A stretch of DNA of 64,000 nt from Ditylenchus dipsaci (Eukaryota; Nematoda; Chromadorea; Rhabditida; Anguinidae), in contig SADC01001256.1 of NCBI GenBank assembly GCA_004194705.1, positions 496,001 through 560,000 on the forward strand, in the 5' to 3' direction. Of this stretch, positions 45,420-57,480 are shown piece by piece. Each line of letters starts with the position of its first letter. The first letter of the stretch is position 1. A program made the translations under genes and the position numbers. Under the pieces are notes generated by a model. The model was not told where the DNA came from, did no database searches, and saw nothing but the letters and a program-made list of their open reading frames with translations.

Positions 45420-46001
45420 GTCGCTGTTATGTCCATCTCCTGATTAGTAATGTACTGAAAATAAGGAAATTCCTTAGCTTCGCAATAAGCTGTAACATGT
45501 AAATGCATGAAAATGCAATAGCTTTGTAACTTCTCATTCTCGTCATACATTTTACAGATCTTATGCAACCTATTACAGATGACCAAGGAATTAACCATTC
45601 AAACATTACTAGATAAGAAGAAAATCATGACAAACAAAATTAGTAAAAAAAATTTGCAGCTCAAACAGTAGAAACATCAGTCAAAAAAGTTACCCGCCAT
45701 TTTAAAGAGAATTTGAAAAAAGCTGCCAAGTTGCAAAGCTTTTGGTGTGTTGTTGTCTCCTAAGCAAAAATGGCAGTGAAAGAGCTGGATAAAAACAAGA
45801 CACAGGCTAATTCAATGTTTCATTGGATTTTTAGTGCAAAATTTTTGAATAATTTAAGCATATTTTTGATGTGTTTTTATTATTTTTTTATTGAAAAACC
45901 CAATGAAACGAATAAAAATAAATATTTAGTGACAAAGTTTAGACAGATTTCAAAGAAACTCTGTTGAAAGACAATTTTGAGAGACACAGAGCTTACAAAT
46001 A

Positions 46002-47070
46002 TCAGTGTATATTGCGGTAAATTAGAGTCCAAATGAATTTATTTTGCTTTCTTTTTTGAAAACTTCGAGTTTTGTAGAAAAATATAAAATAAATAAATTT
46101 AGACGCATTCAAAAAGCTTAGAAATTTTAAAAGAGATACAAAAATTACAAGTACAACAAAAGCATGACCAGCCGGATAATAATTAATTATGCACGCTTCG
46201 ACCAAAAGTAGTAGTAGAATTATTAAATTATTTAAAAAGCCAAAAATTGAATAAATGAACACACCAGGTAGAAGCAACATTAACACGATTTGGGGTAAAA
46301 GAACACAATTTGGATTTGGTACAAGTTCACACACATACAACATAGTAGTGACCAACAAGAATCAGATAATCGCATGGCCGTCCACTCCAACCGTTAGATA
46401 GCTGTCTATTTCAGGTGCTTTGACAAAAACTATAAAATTGTTTCTACCACTTAAGAATCAATAAAAAAAATTATTTGGACTTTTTTTTTTGAAAAATTCC
46501 TAAATTAAGAGCACATAAAATAGCCAACCATCTTAACTTTGCAAAACAACCCGTGGCGCGGTGAGCAAGACGGCCAATAATTTCGTCGAGAAGAGAAGAC
46601 AACAATAAAAAGACCATCTGAGTTAAATAAGAGGGAAATGGAGTGCAATGGACAAACGCCAGGCAATATTTCAAGGTGATATTCCACCAAACTGATTGAA
46701 AATCAGCAAGCATTACACCTCAAAAGCCTTGCGATCCATTGCCTCTCCCCACCGATAAATTTCTTGTCTGAGAAGCAAAAAGACAAAGAGATACAAAGCT
46801 GGGATTCGGCAATACTGACAATTTCTTGTTGGTATCAGCAAATCCAGATTGAAAGACATTTGGTCGACGAAATAACTGCGATTTTTTCTTCTTCTGTGGC
46901 ACCAAAGTACAAAATAAATAAGTTAAGAATAAGCAAAAAGTAAAATGAAAGACTTTCTGAAGGATTTTTCTAGCTTTTTTTGACTCGAAAATGACAATAA
47001 AGGGCAAAAAACACAAATCTAGCCAAACTGAATCAATGAATACAAAGAAAATAAGGTTACCATAATCCAT
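46002..47070 (-). other. Open frames encoding hydrophobic segments, gene status uncertain
   Basis: Three minus-strand open frames lie in a row: 46720-47070 (116 codons), 46471-46713 (80) and 46002-46358 (118). The last has at least three hydrophobic stretches (for example IVLMLLLPGVFIYSIFGF and HAFVVLVIFVSLLKFLSF) and a basic tail. No family was recognised, no splice sites join them convincingly, and T-rich sequence on this strand favours Phe/Leu-rich translation by chance. They may be a membrane-protein remnant or nothing. Confidence 0.2.
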
Positions 47071-47213
47071 GAATTTGTCTTTGGGAGAAGAAATTGAGTA
47101 ACTTTACAAAAATAGAATCCAATTTGGTGGAAGCATAGTGAACAAAATAATAATTGCACGATTTGAATTTACAAAAACTGGTCAGATCACATTATAAAAG
47201 TAGTAGGTCGGCA

Positions 47214-47350
47214 TCAATCTTCTGTGTGTAACTTCTCGGTAGACTTTTGAACATTTCTTGACATTTTGGACTTGGATCGATTAGATTTGCCAGTTGCAGA
47301 TGTGGTAGCAAAATAGTGGCCATCATGCCTCGAGGACTTGACGTAGCTGT
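47214..47350 (-). CDS. Terminal exon of an unidentified protein
   Basis: After a clear acceptor (TTAG|AC) a 45-residue frame runs DSYVKSSRHDGHYFATTSAT, then a Lys/Ser-rich stretch SNRSKSKMSRNVQKSTEKL, and ends HTED and a stop. Composition and codon use look coding (no biased T-runs). Upstream exons were not found; the next 2 kb on that side is the element with the minisatellite. The hydrophilic tail could be the cytosolic C-terminus of a membrane protein, but that is a guess. Confidence 0.35.
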
Positions 47351-47635
47351 CTAAGATAAAAAATTATTCTATTTTAAAACTTGAATACTTGTAAAAAAAG
47401 TTAGAACCCTAATTGGTACTTTATTTAAAGATTTGTACTTTTTTATAACTACAAAAATGGGTTATTAAAATCTGGTAGAACTTCACCTATATCTTTAAAA
47501 AAATAGATCTTCCACAAAAATTGTGAAGTCAAGTTTGGGTTATTTGAGCAAATTGGGTCGATGCATAATTAGCTACGATTATGTAATTGTTGATCATTTT
47601 CTAACTCATTTTCGACTCTTTACTATATTTTGATA

Positions 47636-49392
47636 CAGTCAAGTCTCGATATAGTGGCAACCGCACCCCTCTCAAGTTAGTTCCTGCCGAGGGCGCGACA
47701 CTTTTTTCCCCCAATTTTTAAAGACTGTGGGTCATAAATAACGGCTCTAGGTCAATTCGTCGACAGGTCAATTCGTCGACGGTCAATTCGTCGACAGGTC
47801 AATTCGTCGACAGGTCAATTCGTCGACGGTCAATTCGTCGACGGTCAATTCGTCGACAGGTCAATTCGTCGACGGTCAATTCGTCGACAGGTCAATTCGT
47901 CGACAGGTCAATTCGTCGACGGTCAATTCGTCGACAGGTCAATTCGTCGACAGGTCAATTCGTCGACGGTCAATTCGTCGACAGGTCAATTCGTCGACAG
48001 GTCAATTCGTCGACGGTCAATTCGTCGACAGGTCAATTCGTCGACAGGTCAATTCGTCGACAGGTCAATTCGTCGACAGGTCAATTCGTCGACAGGTCAA
48101 TTCGTCGACAGGTCAATTCGTCGACAGGTCAATTCGTCGACAGGTCAATTCGTCGACAGGTCAATTCGTCGACGGTCAATTCGTCGACGGTCAATTCGTC
48201 GACAGGTCAATTCGTCGACGGTCAATTCGTCGACAGGTCAATTCGTCGACAGGTCAATTCGTCGACGGTCAATTCGTCGACAGGTCAATTCGTCGACAGG
48301 TCAATTCGTCGACGGTCAATTCGTCGACAGGTCAATTCGTCGACAGGTCAATTCGTCGACGGTCAATTCGTCGACAGGTCAATTCGTCGACAGGTCAATT
48401 CGTCGACAGGTCAATTCGTCGACAGGTCAATTCGTCGACAGGTCAATTCGTCGACAGGTCAATTCGTCGACAGGTCAATTCGTCGACAGGTCAATTCGTC
48501 GACAGGTCAATTCGTCGACGGTCAATTCGTCGACAGGTCAATTCGTCGACAGGTCAATTCGTCGACGGTCAATTCGTCGACAGGTCAATTCGTCGACAGG
48601 TCAATTCGTCGACGGTCAATTCGTCGACAGGTCAATTCGTCGACAGGTCAATTCGTCGACAGGTCAATTCGTCGACAGGTCAATTCGTCGACAGGTCAAT
48701 TCGTCGACAGGTCAATTCGTCGACAGGTCAATTCGTCGACAGGTCAATTCGTCGACATTTTTTGTCACCCCAAACCGCCTAAAACACCCCAAACCATTTA
48801 AAACACCCCAAACCACCCGAAACCACCAAAAACACCCAGAACCCTGATTTTGCCTACTCAAAGCTAAAAAACCAGTGGATTTGGGTGATTCGGGGTGTTT
48901 TTGGTGGTTTCGGGCGTTTGGGATGTTTTGCTTTGTTTCGGATGGTTTAGGGCAGTTTCGGGGTGATTTAGGGTGGCTTAGGGTGGTTTGAAGTCTTCGA
49001 CCGAAAACGTCGACGAATTGACCATCGACGAATTGACCGCCGCCCATAAATAACCCCCTTTCCTCAAAAAGGCTCATAAACAACACCCCTTAGTACAGTC
49101 TAACGTGCGCTTGCCTACCTAAGCCTAAGGCTAAAAGATACCCCATAAATAACCCCCGAAAATGGGGTTTTTTAAGGAGGGTTATTTATGGGGGGTTATT
49201 GAGGGGTTCGTACGTTTTTAAAGCCTTTCGGCGAATTCGATTCATCCATCTAATCCGAAAAATTGCAAGGATTATGATTTCGCAGGTCAGTTTGTAACTA
49301 GCAATAGTTTTGCCGTAAAGGCCCTCGGCGTGCACACCCAGCTCAGCCATGTTTGTAAAATAGGTGCCACTATATCGAGAATCGACTTTAAT
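47636..49392. mobile_element. CAGTC-family element containing a minisatellite
   Basis: Left TACAGTCAAGTCTCGATATA with GTGGCAACC, right GGTGCCACTATATCGAGAATCGACTTTA, inverted with a few changes. It holds the 64-unit array (47749-48756), then a CCCCAAACCACC / GGTGGTTTCGGG imperfect hairpin (48770-48990), two inverted copies of the array unit (GTCGACGAATTGACC, about 49008-49040), and CATAAATAACCCCC repeats. Confidence 0.65.
47749..48756 (+). repeat. Minisatellite, 64 units of AGGTCAATTCGTCGAC
   Basis: I count 64 units of GGTCAATTCGTCGAC, 48 preceded by A (16-mers) and 16 without it (15-mers), filling 1008 bases. Long and short units mostly follow a 16-16-15 order, a 47-base higher-order repeat, broken by runs of about ten uniform 16-mers. 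Each unit contains the palindrome GTCGAC. Units are nearly identical, so the expansion is recent. Confidence 0.95.
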
Positions 49393-50487
49393 ACTTCAAG
49401 AGGTTAACCATTTTTAAGTATATTCTTAAAAATAAACGCAGATAATGTCCAGCTTTTAAAAATATAGCTACTTAAAAGATGTTTCAAAGACTTTGCAAAC
49501 ACTCAATTTAGTTTACCCTCGTATTTTTATAAGTAGCTAAAAGCACTAGTTTATAAAAATAAATTTTACCTTTAAAAAATAAGAAATTGTTTATTCATGC
49601 CGCATTAGTTAGCATTGAAAATTGATAGAAAAGTTCAGACGATTGTTAATAGTAGGTAGATGATTGTTCAAACAGTGTTTTCTTGAAGTCTCCATTAATA
49701 GGATGCTTGTTTAGAGAATTAAAAATATTGTAGAGCTATAGAATTTAATAAAGTTGAGCTGGAGCCATGGCCGACGGCCACTAGCTCCAGTGATCTATAC
49801 TCTTGTTCTGATGGTCTTCTATAAATTTGCACAATTAGAACAAAATTATTATAATTACATTAATGTCTACGCATTCACATTTATATGCAGCACAAAACAA
49901 CTGATAACAGTTGCAAATAAAACAAAGGTTAGTAAGCATACAAGTCAAATACAAATAGTTTGCGTCAAGTAGCCATTTAAACTGCACTATCTTTTTGCTA
50001 CAACGTCATCCAATATTTGGCCGTATCTTTATTTTGCAAAAGGACCATTCTTTGCCCTCTTTATTTGAGAACAAATTAAATAAAATTTGCAAAAAGGGTG
50101 GTTCCGAACTCTTTAAAATATAAATGAAAAGTAAATAAGTTTTTTTTCAAAGAACTGTTTTGAAATGGTTTGATACTTGAGTGTGAATCACAACATTGAA
50201 AGCAATGTTAAATTTTCATCTTGGAATTTTCCCATCAATTTTTTGTAATCACAAGCCTTTAAAAAATTAGTAAACAATGACGAAAAGGGGCTCTTTCAGA
50301 CACCCACACAACTGATAGAATTTGAGGCAAGATTATGTAAGGGTGATAAATGAGCAGCATATAATCATTCACTTATAAAACAAGTGTTGGTCTATAATAA
50401 TATAAGATGGACAAGGCACTATCTCGGGCCAAAAAGAGCCCGACCCTGATCTTTTAATGCCTAATTTTTTTTTAACTAGGTCTTGGC
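49393..50487. other. Intergenic stretch
   Basis: A small hairpin GCTGGAGCCATGGCC / GGCCACTAGCTCCAG lies at 49757-49790. Otherwise AT-rich, no gene recognised. Confidence 0.4.
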
Positions 50488-50706
50488 CAGGGTTGTGAAC
50501 TCAAGATATAGGAAAATACATTTGAAAATACATTTGGCCAAAAAATTACAATTTGGTCATTAAAAAGTCAAAGGTGCCATTTCATCCAGTGCTTTTTGAT
50601 TTTTGAGCACCGAAAAAAGATTTCGACGTAAAAACACAAAAATAAACAAGATTTCGGGTTCTAAAAAAGTACAAATCTTTTTAAAAAAGTGCGTTTCGAT
50701 AACCTG
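50488..50706. mobile_element. hAT-like MITE, relative of 415-622
   Basis: CAGGGTTGTGAACTCAAG at the left, CGATAACCTG at the right. Flanks GTCTTGGC and GTCTTAGC agree at 7 of 8. Shares TCATCCAGTGC.TTTTGATTTTTGAGCACC with the 415-622 element in inverse orientation. Confidence 0.7.
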
Positions 50707-50942
50707 GTCTTAGCCCTAAATTCTATCTCTTTAATAAGCTGTTAAACTGAAAATTACTAAATTCAAATTTGTTACAATCTACTTTGCTGAAATTATTGCG
50801 TAGAATTGGGTAGCTTATTGAAAATATGGAATCCACAAAAACAAGCTGATTCAAAAAATGGAAAATTGAGTTTTTTTCAGTAAAATAGGCTTTAAAACTG
50901 TATCAAGCATCAATTAAAAACTTCCCAAAACTTTTATCTGCA

Positions 50943-51082
50943 TACTGTATTTTGTCTATCAATCCCCCACCCTCATTTTTAGACTAAGATTTCAGAGTTA
51001 GGGTCATTTTCGATTTAAAATTTCATGACTTTTCAGGGGCTGAAAATAATCCCCATAGGACTTTAATAGAGAAAATACGGTA
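50943..51082. mobile_element. CCGTA-family MITE
   Basis: TACTGTATTTTGTCTATCAA pairs with TTTAATAGAGAAAATACGGTA. The inner GATTTCAGAGTTAGGGTCATTTT matches the 60820 copy (GATTTAGGTGTTAGGCCCATTTT). Confidence 0.7.
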
Positions 51083-51281
51083 TTCTTCAACTAATCCTAT
51101 TTCAAATTTCATCTTTATTCTGCAAACTGCATAAGTTTTTATTTAGTTAGTGAGCCTTTGGTTGCCTGTCTAGACCGCCAAACATTTCACGGACAAAAGT
51201 AGACACATTCCCTGTCCTTTGCTCTGACTAACTTATCGTGCAAAATAAAAAAGTGGTATGGTGAAATTGATCGTTGGCCGA

Positions 51282-51531
51282 GTGTTTTCCCTTCTAAACA
51301 TATTTCTTTTTTCATACAGTCAATGAAATAGTCTAATCCTTGGTCCTTTTTCGAAATCAGAAAAGAGGAGAAATCTAGAAAAAATATTAATTTTTTTAGT
51401 AAGCTAAATCACTTGGCAAATAAATTAATTATCAATAACTTGTCCTACTATTGAGGAAATAAAAGAAGCTTAATCAAATTCCAAGTTGTTTTTTAGCAAT
51501 GAAAAATGCTTACTTATGGCAATTAAATGCC
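51282..51531 (+). repeat. Direct repeat, copy A (250 bp)
   Basis: Starts GTGTTTTCCCTTCTAAACAT and ends GGCAATTAAATGCC. Repeated with a few differences at 52202-52451. Not itself bounded by TIRs. Confidence 0.8.
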
Positions 51532-52162
51532 AATTTCAGTAATATAAAAAAATATATTCATAAAAAATAAATAAATTAGTCTATGCAGCTTAATATAATA
51601 ATGATCCTAATAGAAATATGCTGGTCTTTGAAATAGTTCTTTGTTTCGAAATGAAGAGGACATTGACCTTTGTTTTTAGCATGACGTGAGCATTCAAATG
51701 ACGAAAAAGGAGACTGAAACCCATACATACACGTATTAAAAAGGCTTGAAGTGGGCAGCATGGTTAACACAAAGTGACGAGGAGAATTTTAAGGGGCTTT
51801 CTCAAGACGTAAAATTTGTTTTTCTGTCTGGCTATATGGCGACCACAACTATTAGTAATAGTGAATTAGGGCAAAAAAGAAGTGGGGACATTTTATCAAA
51901 AAGTATAGGTCCAAAAGTGAGTCACAATCTAACATATGACCACACCTTACTCCAACGAAAATGAGTCAACAAAAAGTAAAAGACTTTGTAATCACTAAAA
52001 TGACTTCTAATTTTTCTAGAAGAAAATTTTGGCTAAACAATATTTTGAGCAGTCAAAAAAGCTGATAAAAAAAAGATACACCAAAGCCCGCCAAAAACCC
52101 GAATATAAGGGAGACCTTCCAAAAGTTTTTCGCATTAATTTTTGCTAATTTTTCATCAAAGC

Positions 52163-52823
52163 TACAGTCGACGATCATTATAACGTAATTCAAGGGACCG
52201 GGTGTTCTCCCTTCTTAACATATTTCTTTTTTCATACAGTCAATGAAATAGTCTAATCCTTGGTCCTTTTTCGAAATCAGAAAAGAGGAAAAATCTAGAA
52301 AAAGAATATTAATTTTTTAGTAAGCTAAATCACTTGGCAAATAAATTAATTATCAATAACTTGTCCTACTATTGAGGAAATAAAAGAAGCTAAATCAAAT
52401 TCAAAGTTGTTTTTAGCAATGAAAAATGCTTACTTATGGCAATTAAATGCCCAAAAACACGGGCAAGTTACTGGGTTCGACACTTTTTCGACATCCATTT
52501 TTCAATCTTTTACCAGTTTTGTTTTGACAATCTTTCCCAAATTTGCAAGGATTCCGATTTCGCTGATCATTTTTCGGAGATACAAAATTTTATTCTCTAA
52601 AAAAGCAAAAACTAGTTAAAAACAGGATTTTGCTAAGAGAGTTACGTTATATCGAGCTTTTCCTTTTTTGAAAAAACAAATTTTTTAATTTTCGTAAATC
52701 GATCGGCAAAATCGGAATCTTCACGATATTTATTTCAAAAAACTTCAAAAAACAGGTTGAAAAAAGTATCGACCCTAGGCGGGAACGAACTTCTGACCTT
52801 CGTTATAACGAGCGTCGACTGTT
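52163..52823. mobile_element. CAGTC-family element carrying copied neighbouring DNA
   Basis: Left TACAGTCGACGATCATTATAACG, right CGTTATAACGAGCGTCGACTG. The right part has the family block TAGGCGGGAACGAACTTC and the left inner part its counterpart (ACTGGGTTCGACACTTTTTC). The first 40 bases are followed directly by a 250-bp copy (52202-52451) of 51282-51531. Confidence 0.75.
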
Positions 52824-53090
52824 GGTCAAAAAAGTCACGACTGATATTTACCAAATTTACCGAAAAACGGGTTTTTCTTAAGAGTTTTAAGAGTAGGCAG
52901 TTAATAAGCAGTTAAACTATTTACTAAGTTTAAATAAGTTTATAATAACATCAGTTGCTTGCCAAATATTCTTAAAACTTTTATTTTTGTTAAGAAGTAG
53001 CCAAAACAAGTATTTACGCAACACAATAATCGAATGGCTGAAAAACCTCAAAGCTACTGATATTAAAACAACAACAACTAACAAGTTTTA
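52824..53090. other. AT-rich stretch, nothing recognised
   Basis: No feature seen. Confidence 0.3.
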
Positions 53091-53199
53091 ACTGTTAACA
53101 ACAATAACAATTTACGCATTTGAAGCACCTTAACAGACCCGACACTAAGAGCCCACCCTCTTCATATAATAAATTTAAGCAAGAACAATAAGTGGTTGT

Positions 53200-53575
53200 G
53201 AAATAAATAAATGTACACATGTGTACTACAAACACTCCTGCTGCTGCCAATTTTCCTGGAAAGCCAGTTAAAAGAGGAGCAGCAAACAAGGAGGCAGTAG
53301 TAGTAGTAAGGGAACAAAAAGGAGGGAGGTTCCACACACACACACCAACCACTAAAACACACCCTGTTGGTGCTGCCAGACACTCACAAACACTAGGCAA
53401 GACACTCACTCAAGTGGGTTGCAGCAGCAAAACAGGAAGCTTGGGGTGGAGGGATGGCAGGCAGCCAAGCCTGGGAACAAAGCCAAACTGCGCCAGCTAT
53501 TATGAGTAAGCTAGCTGGAGGAGGGAAGTGAAGCACTTGGCAGTGCGCCATTTAGCAGCTAATCATAACAGCAGG
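53200..53575 (+). promoter_or_regulatory. GC-richer unique island ending in a consensus splice donor; possible 5' exon
   Basis: This island is clearly richer in G+C than its flanks, contains CACACACACACC, and is not obviously repeated elsewhere in the window. It ends CATAACAGCAG|GTGAGTGGG, a perfect donor on the plus strand. It could be a non-coding first exon of a plus-strand transcript. The open frame across it (53219-53509) is Thr/Gly/Lys-rich low complexity and I do not call it a protein. Confidence 0.3.
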
Positions 53576-53579
53576 TGAG

Positions 53580-55401
53580 TGGGAAACTATAATGAAAAGT
53601 ATTTCAGAAGTTAGTGGAAATTTATTTTTAGTAGTCGGGAAAATGAAACAAACGGTTAAGCAACATAGTTAACAATAACAACCGCAATTACTACTGCTAC
53701 TGTTGCAGCTGGTGCATGCGATCACCATTACAAACAAACTGGTTATTGTTAACGGAAAATAACAATGGAATTGGGGCAAATTTTTACGCAGCAGTACTTA
53801 AGCTACCTGAATGTATCTAGTGACTAAGCTGATTTTACTTCGTCAAAAGTTCAACACCAACACTGATATTTTCAAATACAATGAGAAAAGGATGACATAT
53901 AAAGAGTTTAAAGTATTTTGTTAGCTATTTGTATTTTGAATTTTGTGTTGTGTGCGTTGAAGGAAAATACGCTTTGGCAAAAGAGATTCCTGTAATACAG
54001 TCCACTGTTTATTTAAGGTACAACCTGGGAATCGACTCTATATGTACGTTACATAGAAATATGTCACAATTCTCATCTGATCTCTAGTACTGCAACGCAT
54101 AGACGATTAAAATTGATGGTTTATTTTTTTGATAAAACGCCACCCCTTGACGCTAAAACTGGTTAAATACCAACTGATCACGAATTCGAGTGTCGAATGA
54201 CCCCGGTATTTGAACACGCACCTTTTATGCTTTGGCTCCTTTATGATATTTGTAAAACTTAGTCAAAGCCTTATGCGTAGAGTAGGCCAGCGCATATTAA
54301 GACAGCTTAATCGAAATTTTAAAAGGCGTGTGGTCAGTCGATCCTCATCCGCCAAGACTAAGGAGATAAACAGTTTTTGCATTTAACACAAAGTCAAGCA
54401 CTTGAAGAAGCTTGACCTAGAAGATTGGCAATCTAAAAACGTTAGTAAATTTTGACATAGGAAAGTGCACTTTAAGAAACATTTTTATGAATAAAAATAC
54501 ATTTAAGCAATAGATGTATCTTAAAGTAGTTTAAAGCAAATCAGCTGCTAAATACTTTGCACAGTTGGCTTACAGCCAGTCAAGCTAAAGATAGTCTTAA
54601 AATAGGCTTTATAAAACGTAATGCGACAAGAAAGGGCATCTTCTTACACTCCAAAAGTGGTTTTGGTGTATGCCCCTCGTCCATCCGTTTCCGATAATCC
54701 TTGCTCGCCCCACTTTCTTGCTACTGCAACCAGCCATCCAGCCAGCCAGCTCTCAAAGAACTATATAGTAGTGGAGCACAAGCCAGTCGCCCACACATAC
54801 CTAATCAATGGGTGGAATGCTCTCTCACACATGCATGGAGGGAGCTAGTGGAGGAGGGACCTAACCACCCTTGCTTGCCTCTACTGACCAATACTCCTAC
54901 TACTATACGTTTTTATCCGGCTGCTGCTGCTCACTGCAAATAAAATGAGAATTGGGGCATGCTGAATCAATTTTTTATTTGTTTCTCTACCGGCAATATA
55001 TTTTGTTTTTGCTGTGGAAATGAGCAAGGAATTTATAAGAGAAATTATAAGGAAGAAAAATTTAATGTCTTTTCGTGGTGACTTGAAAGCTGTATAGTGA
55101 AAAGAATAATATAAGCACAATATCTTCAGGGTTAAATAAATTCGAATTTAATAAACCTCAAATTAATGGTTCGCCCCGCCGAGGCGCCCAAATGCGCCTA
55201 CGCCGATCCGCCCGGGCCTAGGGCAATCGCCTGTTCCGAATCGGGACGTGGGCTGTTTTGAGTCAAAATGGCTTACACATCACTGGTCACGAATTGTCAC
55301 AACGTGAACATGAGTAAACATTTGTAGCCTTGGCAATCCATGCTTAGCGGAACATGATTTTTAGGCCAGGGGCGCTATTGAAATTGGGCTGGTCTTCGAT
55401 C
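53580..55401. other. Comparatively unique intergenic DNA
   Basis: No bounded transposon recognised over about 1.8 kb, unusual for this window. A second GC-richer patch with CCAGCCATCCAGCCAGCCAG lies at about 54640-54940. Another patch of GC-rich sequence (GCCCCGCCGAGGCGCCCAAAT) is at 55170-55250. Confidence 0.4.
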
Positions 55402-55580
55402 TACAGTCGAGTCTCGATTTAACGTACCCCTGGGGACCGGCCTAGAGGTACGTTAAATCGAGGGGTACGTTATATCGGGGGTAAATTTTACGGAGTTTAT
55501 TATTGGAGGCCCGCCCTAAGGGTACGTTAAATCGAAGGGTACGTTAAATTGGGGGTACGTTAAATCGAGACTTGACTGTA
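55402..55580. mobile_element. CAGTC-family MITE
   Basis: TACAGTCGAGTCTCGATTTA and TAAATCGAGACTTGACTGTA with TA flanks; GGTACGTTAAATCGA repeated four times inside. Confidence 0.85.
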
Positions 55581-55889
55581 ACCACTATAATCTTTTTCAG
55601 ATTTTCAAATTATTTAAAATTGTATTACTGTGTCCTGCCAGTATGAATTTGGAAATTTGATTGTTTTAAAAAGCAACTAACTAAGCAATTGGAATTTCTC
55701 AAATTTCTCAAAACATTTCGGATCACTACAATGTCAAAGAAAAAAAAATTAAATATAAATTTTTGTAAATGCAAACACGAAAAATTCTAATAAAGCTCAT
55801 AAAAAATCTTTTTTACACCTAAAAAGTAACAATGAAAAATAAAAAAAATTGAAAGGTCAATAAAAAAACAGCGAAATGAGCAACAGTTG

Positions 55890-56170
55890 ACAACAGAGGA
55901 GTGACCTCTTTGTGCTGGGCAGTCAAGAGAGATGACCTTTGTTTACTTTTACCTCTCTCTCTCGGCTAGCAACACAGCAATAGTAGCCGGAGCAGTACCA
56001 GTCGGCGCAAAAGGAAAGAGTGACCCCACCGGTCTCTTTCCCACAGCCTTTCTGCAGGCTGCAAAGAATTTGGCTGGCGGCGTGCCAGTCGACACCCCCT
56101 CACCTCTTCTCAGATCAAAGCACTGATTGATGCGAAGGCACAGCACAGTTAATACAGATGGCAAGTTGCC
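55890..56170. promoter_or_regulatory. GC-richer unique island with clustered factor-site-like motifs
   Basis: Contains AGTGACCTCTTTG, GATGACCTTTGTTTAC and CTCTCTCTCTC within 60 bases. TGACCT is a nuclear-receptor half-site, TTGTTTAC a forkhead core, and (CT)n a GAGA-type tract. The following 150 bases are GC-rich and non-repetitive. This may be a promoter or enhancer; no gene adjoins it in the window. Motif matches alone are weak evidence. Confidence 0.25.
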
Positions 56171-56757
56171 AACAGGTTTAAAGAGCGAAAAATGCCGTTA
56201 TTTGATTTGAAGGACATTTGAAAATTATTTGTAGCTTTAGGGAAAATTTATTTTGAAGAGTCTTAACAGCAAAATATTTGTTTGCAGATAGAACAACATT
56301 TTAAAAAACATCTGTTTTGCTGCAAAAATATTGTTCACACAAATAATCTCTGTTTTTACTTTTCTAAACTTGTTTTCCTCCAAAATACTTTGCTCTCTTG
56401 ACTTGTTTGCTAAATTTTTAATAGAATTTATTGAAACTGCAAGAAATAAGAAAATTTAATTTTAGTAAGCAGATGAAATTAAAATATATATTTTTCACAT
56501 TTTCTAGCATTGTGTTTGCAACGGCCGGGCTAAGTAGTGCTCTATTTTCTCAGAAAAAGGTTTTAAGTATTTGTAAGCGTGTTTTAGACAGTAAAACAAT
56601 GATGAACCCCGATTTTTAATGGTAGAAGACCATTTTCGGAAGATTTCACAAATGAAGTCTAAAAATTGAGCATATGCCTGTCTTGGTTCAAGGCAATTTC
56701 AATTTTTCGAATTTGCAGGAGACAGCTTTTTTACTTCAAAAATGCTCAAAAATTTTT

Positions 56758-57480
56758 GGTACTTCTTTAGTCTCCCCCCCCCATACTCGAACTCGTTTTT
56801 TCTGCACAACAAGATGTGAGAAGCATTTCTAAACACTTTCTGATTAAGAAAAAAAAAATTTCAAATAAAATTGCCACCCGCCCTTGGGGGTAGATGGTCT
56901 TTTTTCGGTATTTTAGGTCATTTTTAGGTGATTTACCACATTTTTCTTGCTGGAACTGGGCAAAATAGTCTCTAAATGCATTTTTGATCAAGAATCTTGC
57001 TCGGAACTATGACTAAGGTAAGTGAGTGCGCGCATCTCTAACCAACCAAGCCCCCTGCGCCCCCTTCGGGGCGCCTTCGGGGGCGCCTTCGGGGGCGCAG
57101 GGGGCTTGGTTGCTTGGGGTTGAGATGCGCACACACACATACCTGAGACACAAATCACTCGAAAATGACTCTGGATGCATTAAAACATATGCATACCAGA
57201 GTTTATTTATGCGGTAGGCTCCAGAAAGTAAGAACCTGTTCAAAATCTAGCATTTTACCTATATTTTGCTTAAAAAAGGTTAAAATTTGGTCAAAAATAC
57301 CCTAAAAGACCATCTACCCTTAAGGGTTGGGTGGCAAATTTTTTCGATAAAATTCAACTTTTTTTATTCAGAAAGTGTTTAGAAATCCTTCTCGTACCTT
57401 GTTGTGCAGAAAAAAAATTCGGGGGTTTTTTGGGTCACTTTTCAAAAAATCCGAGTATGGAGGGGAACTAAAGAAGCGCC
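56758..57480. mobile_element. Inverted-repeat element with central GC hairpin
   Basis: ACTTCTTTAGTCTCCCC at the left pairs with GGGGAACTAAAGAAG at the right. CACTTTCTGAATAAAAAAA-type, GCCACCC and GGTAGATGGTCTTTT segments pair inside. The centre (57045-57112) is AGCCCCCTGCGCCCCCTTCG..CGCAGGGGGCT with three GGGGCGCCTTCG repeats. AAGTGAGTGCGCGCATCTCTAACCAACC resembles inner sequence of the 12815-13205 element. Confidence 0.6.

Noticed and set aside
47749..48756. CRISPR-like repeat array
   Set aside because: The units are contiguous 15-16-mers with no unique spacers and the genome is eukaryotic; it is a minisatellite.
53095..53409. Minus-strand membrane protein of 104 codons
   Set aside because: Composition follows the GT/AC-rich low-complexity DNA; no recognised domain, no splice support, and the plus strand has the better donor.
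57045..57112. Transcription terminator hairpin
   Set aside because: There is no bacterial context; it is the centre of an inverted-repeat element.
57026..57243. Ala/Pro/Gly-repeat peptides on both strands
   Set aside because: They are translations of the GGGGCGCCTTCG hairpin core of a transposon.
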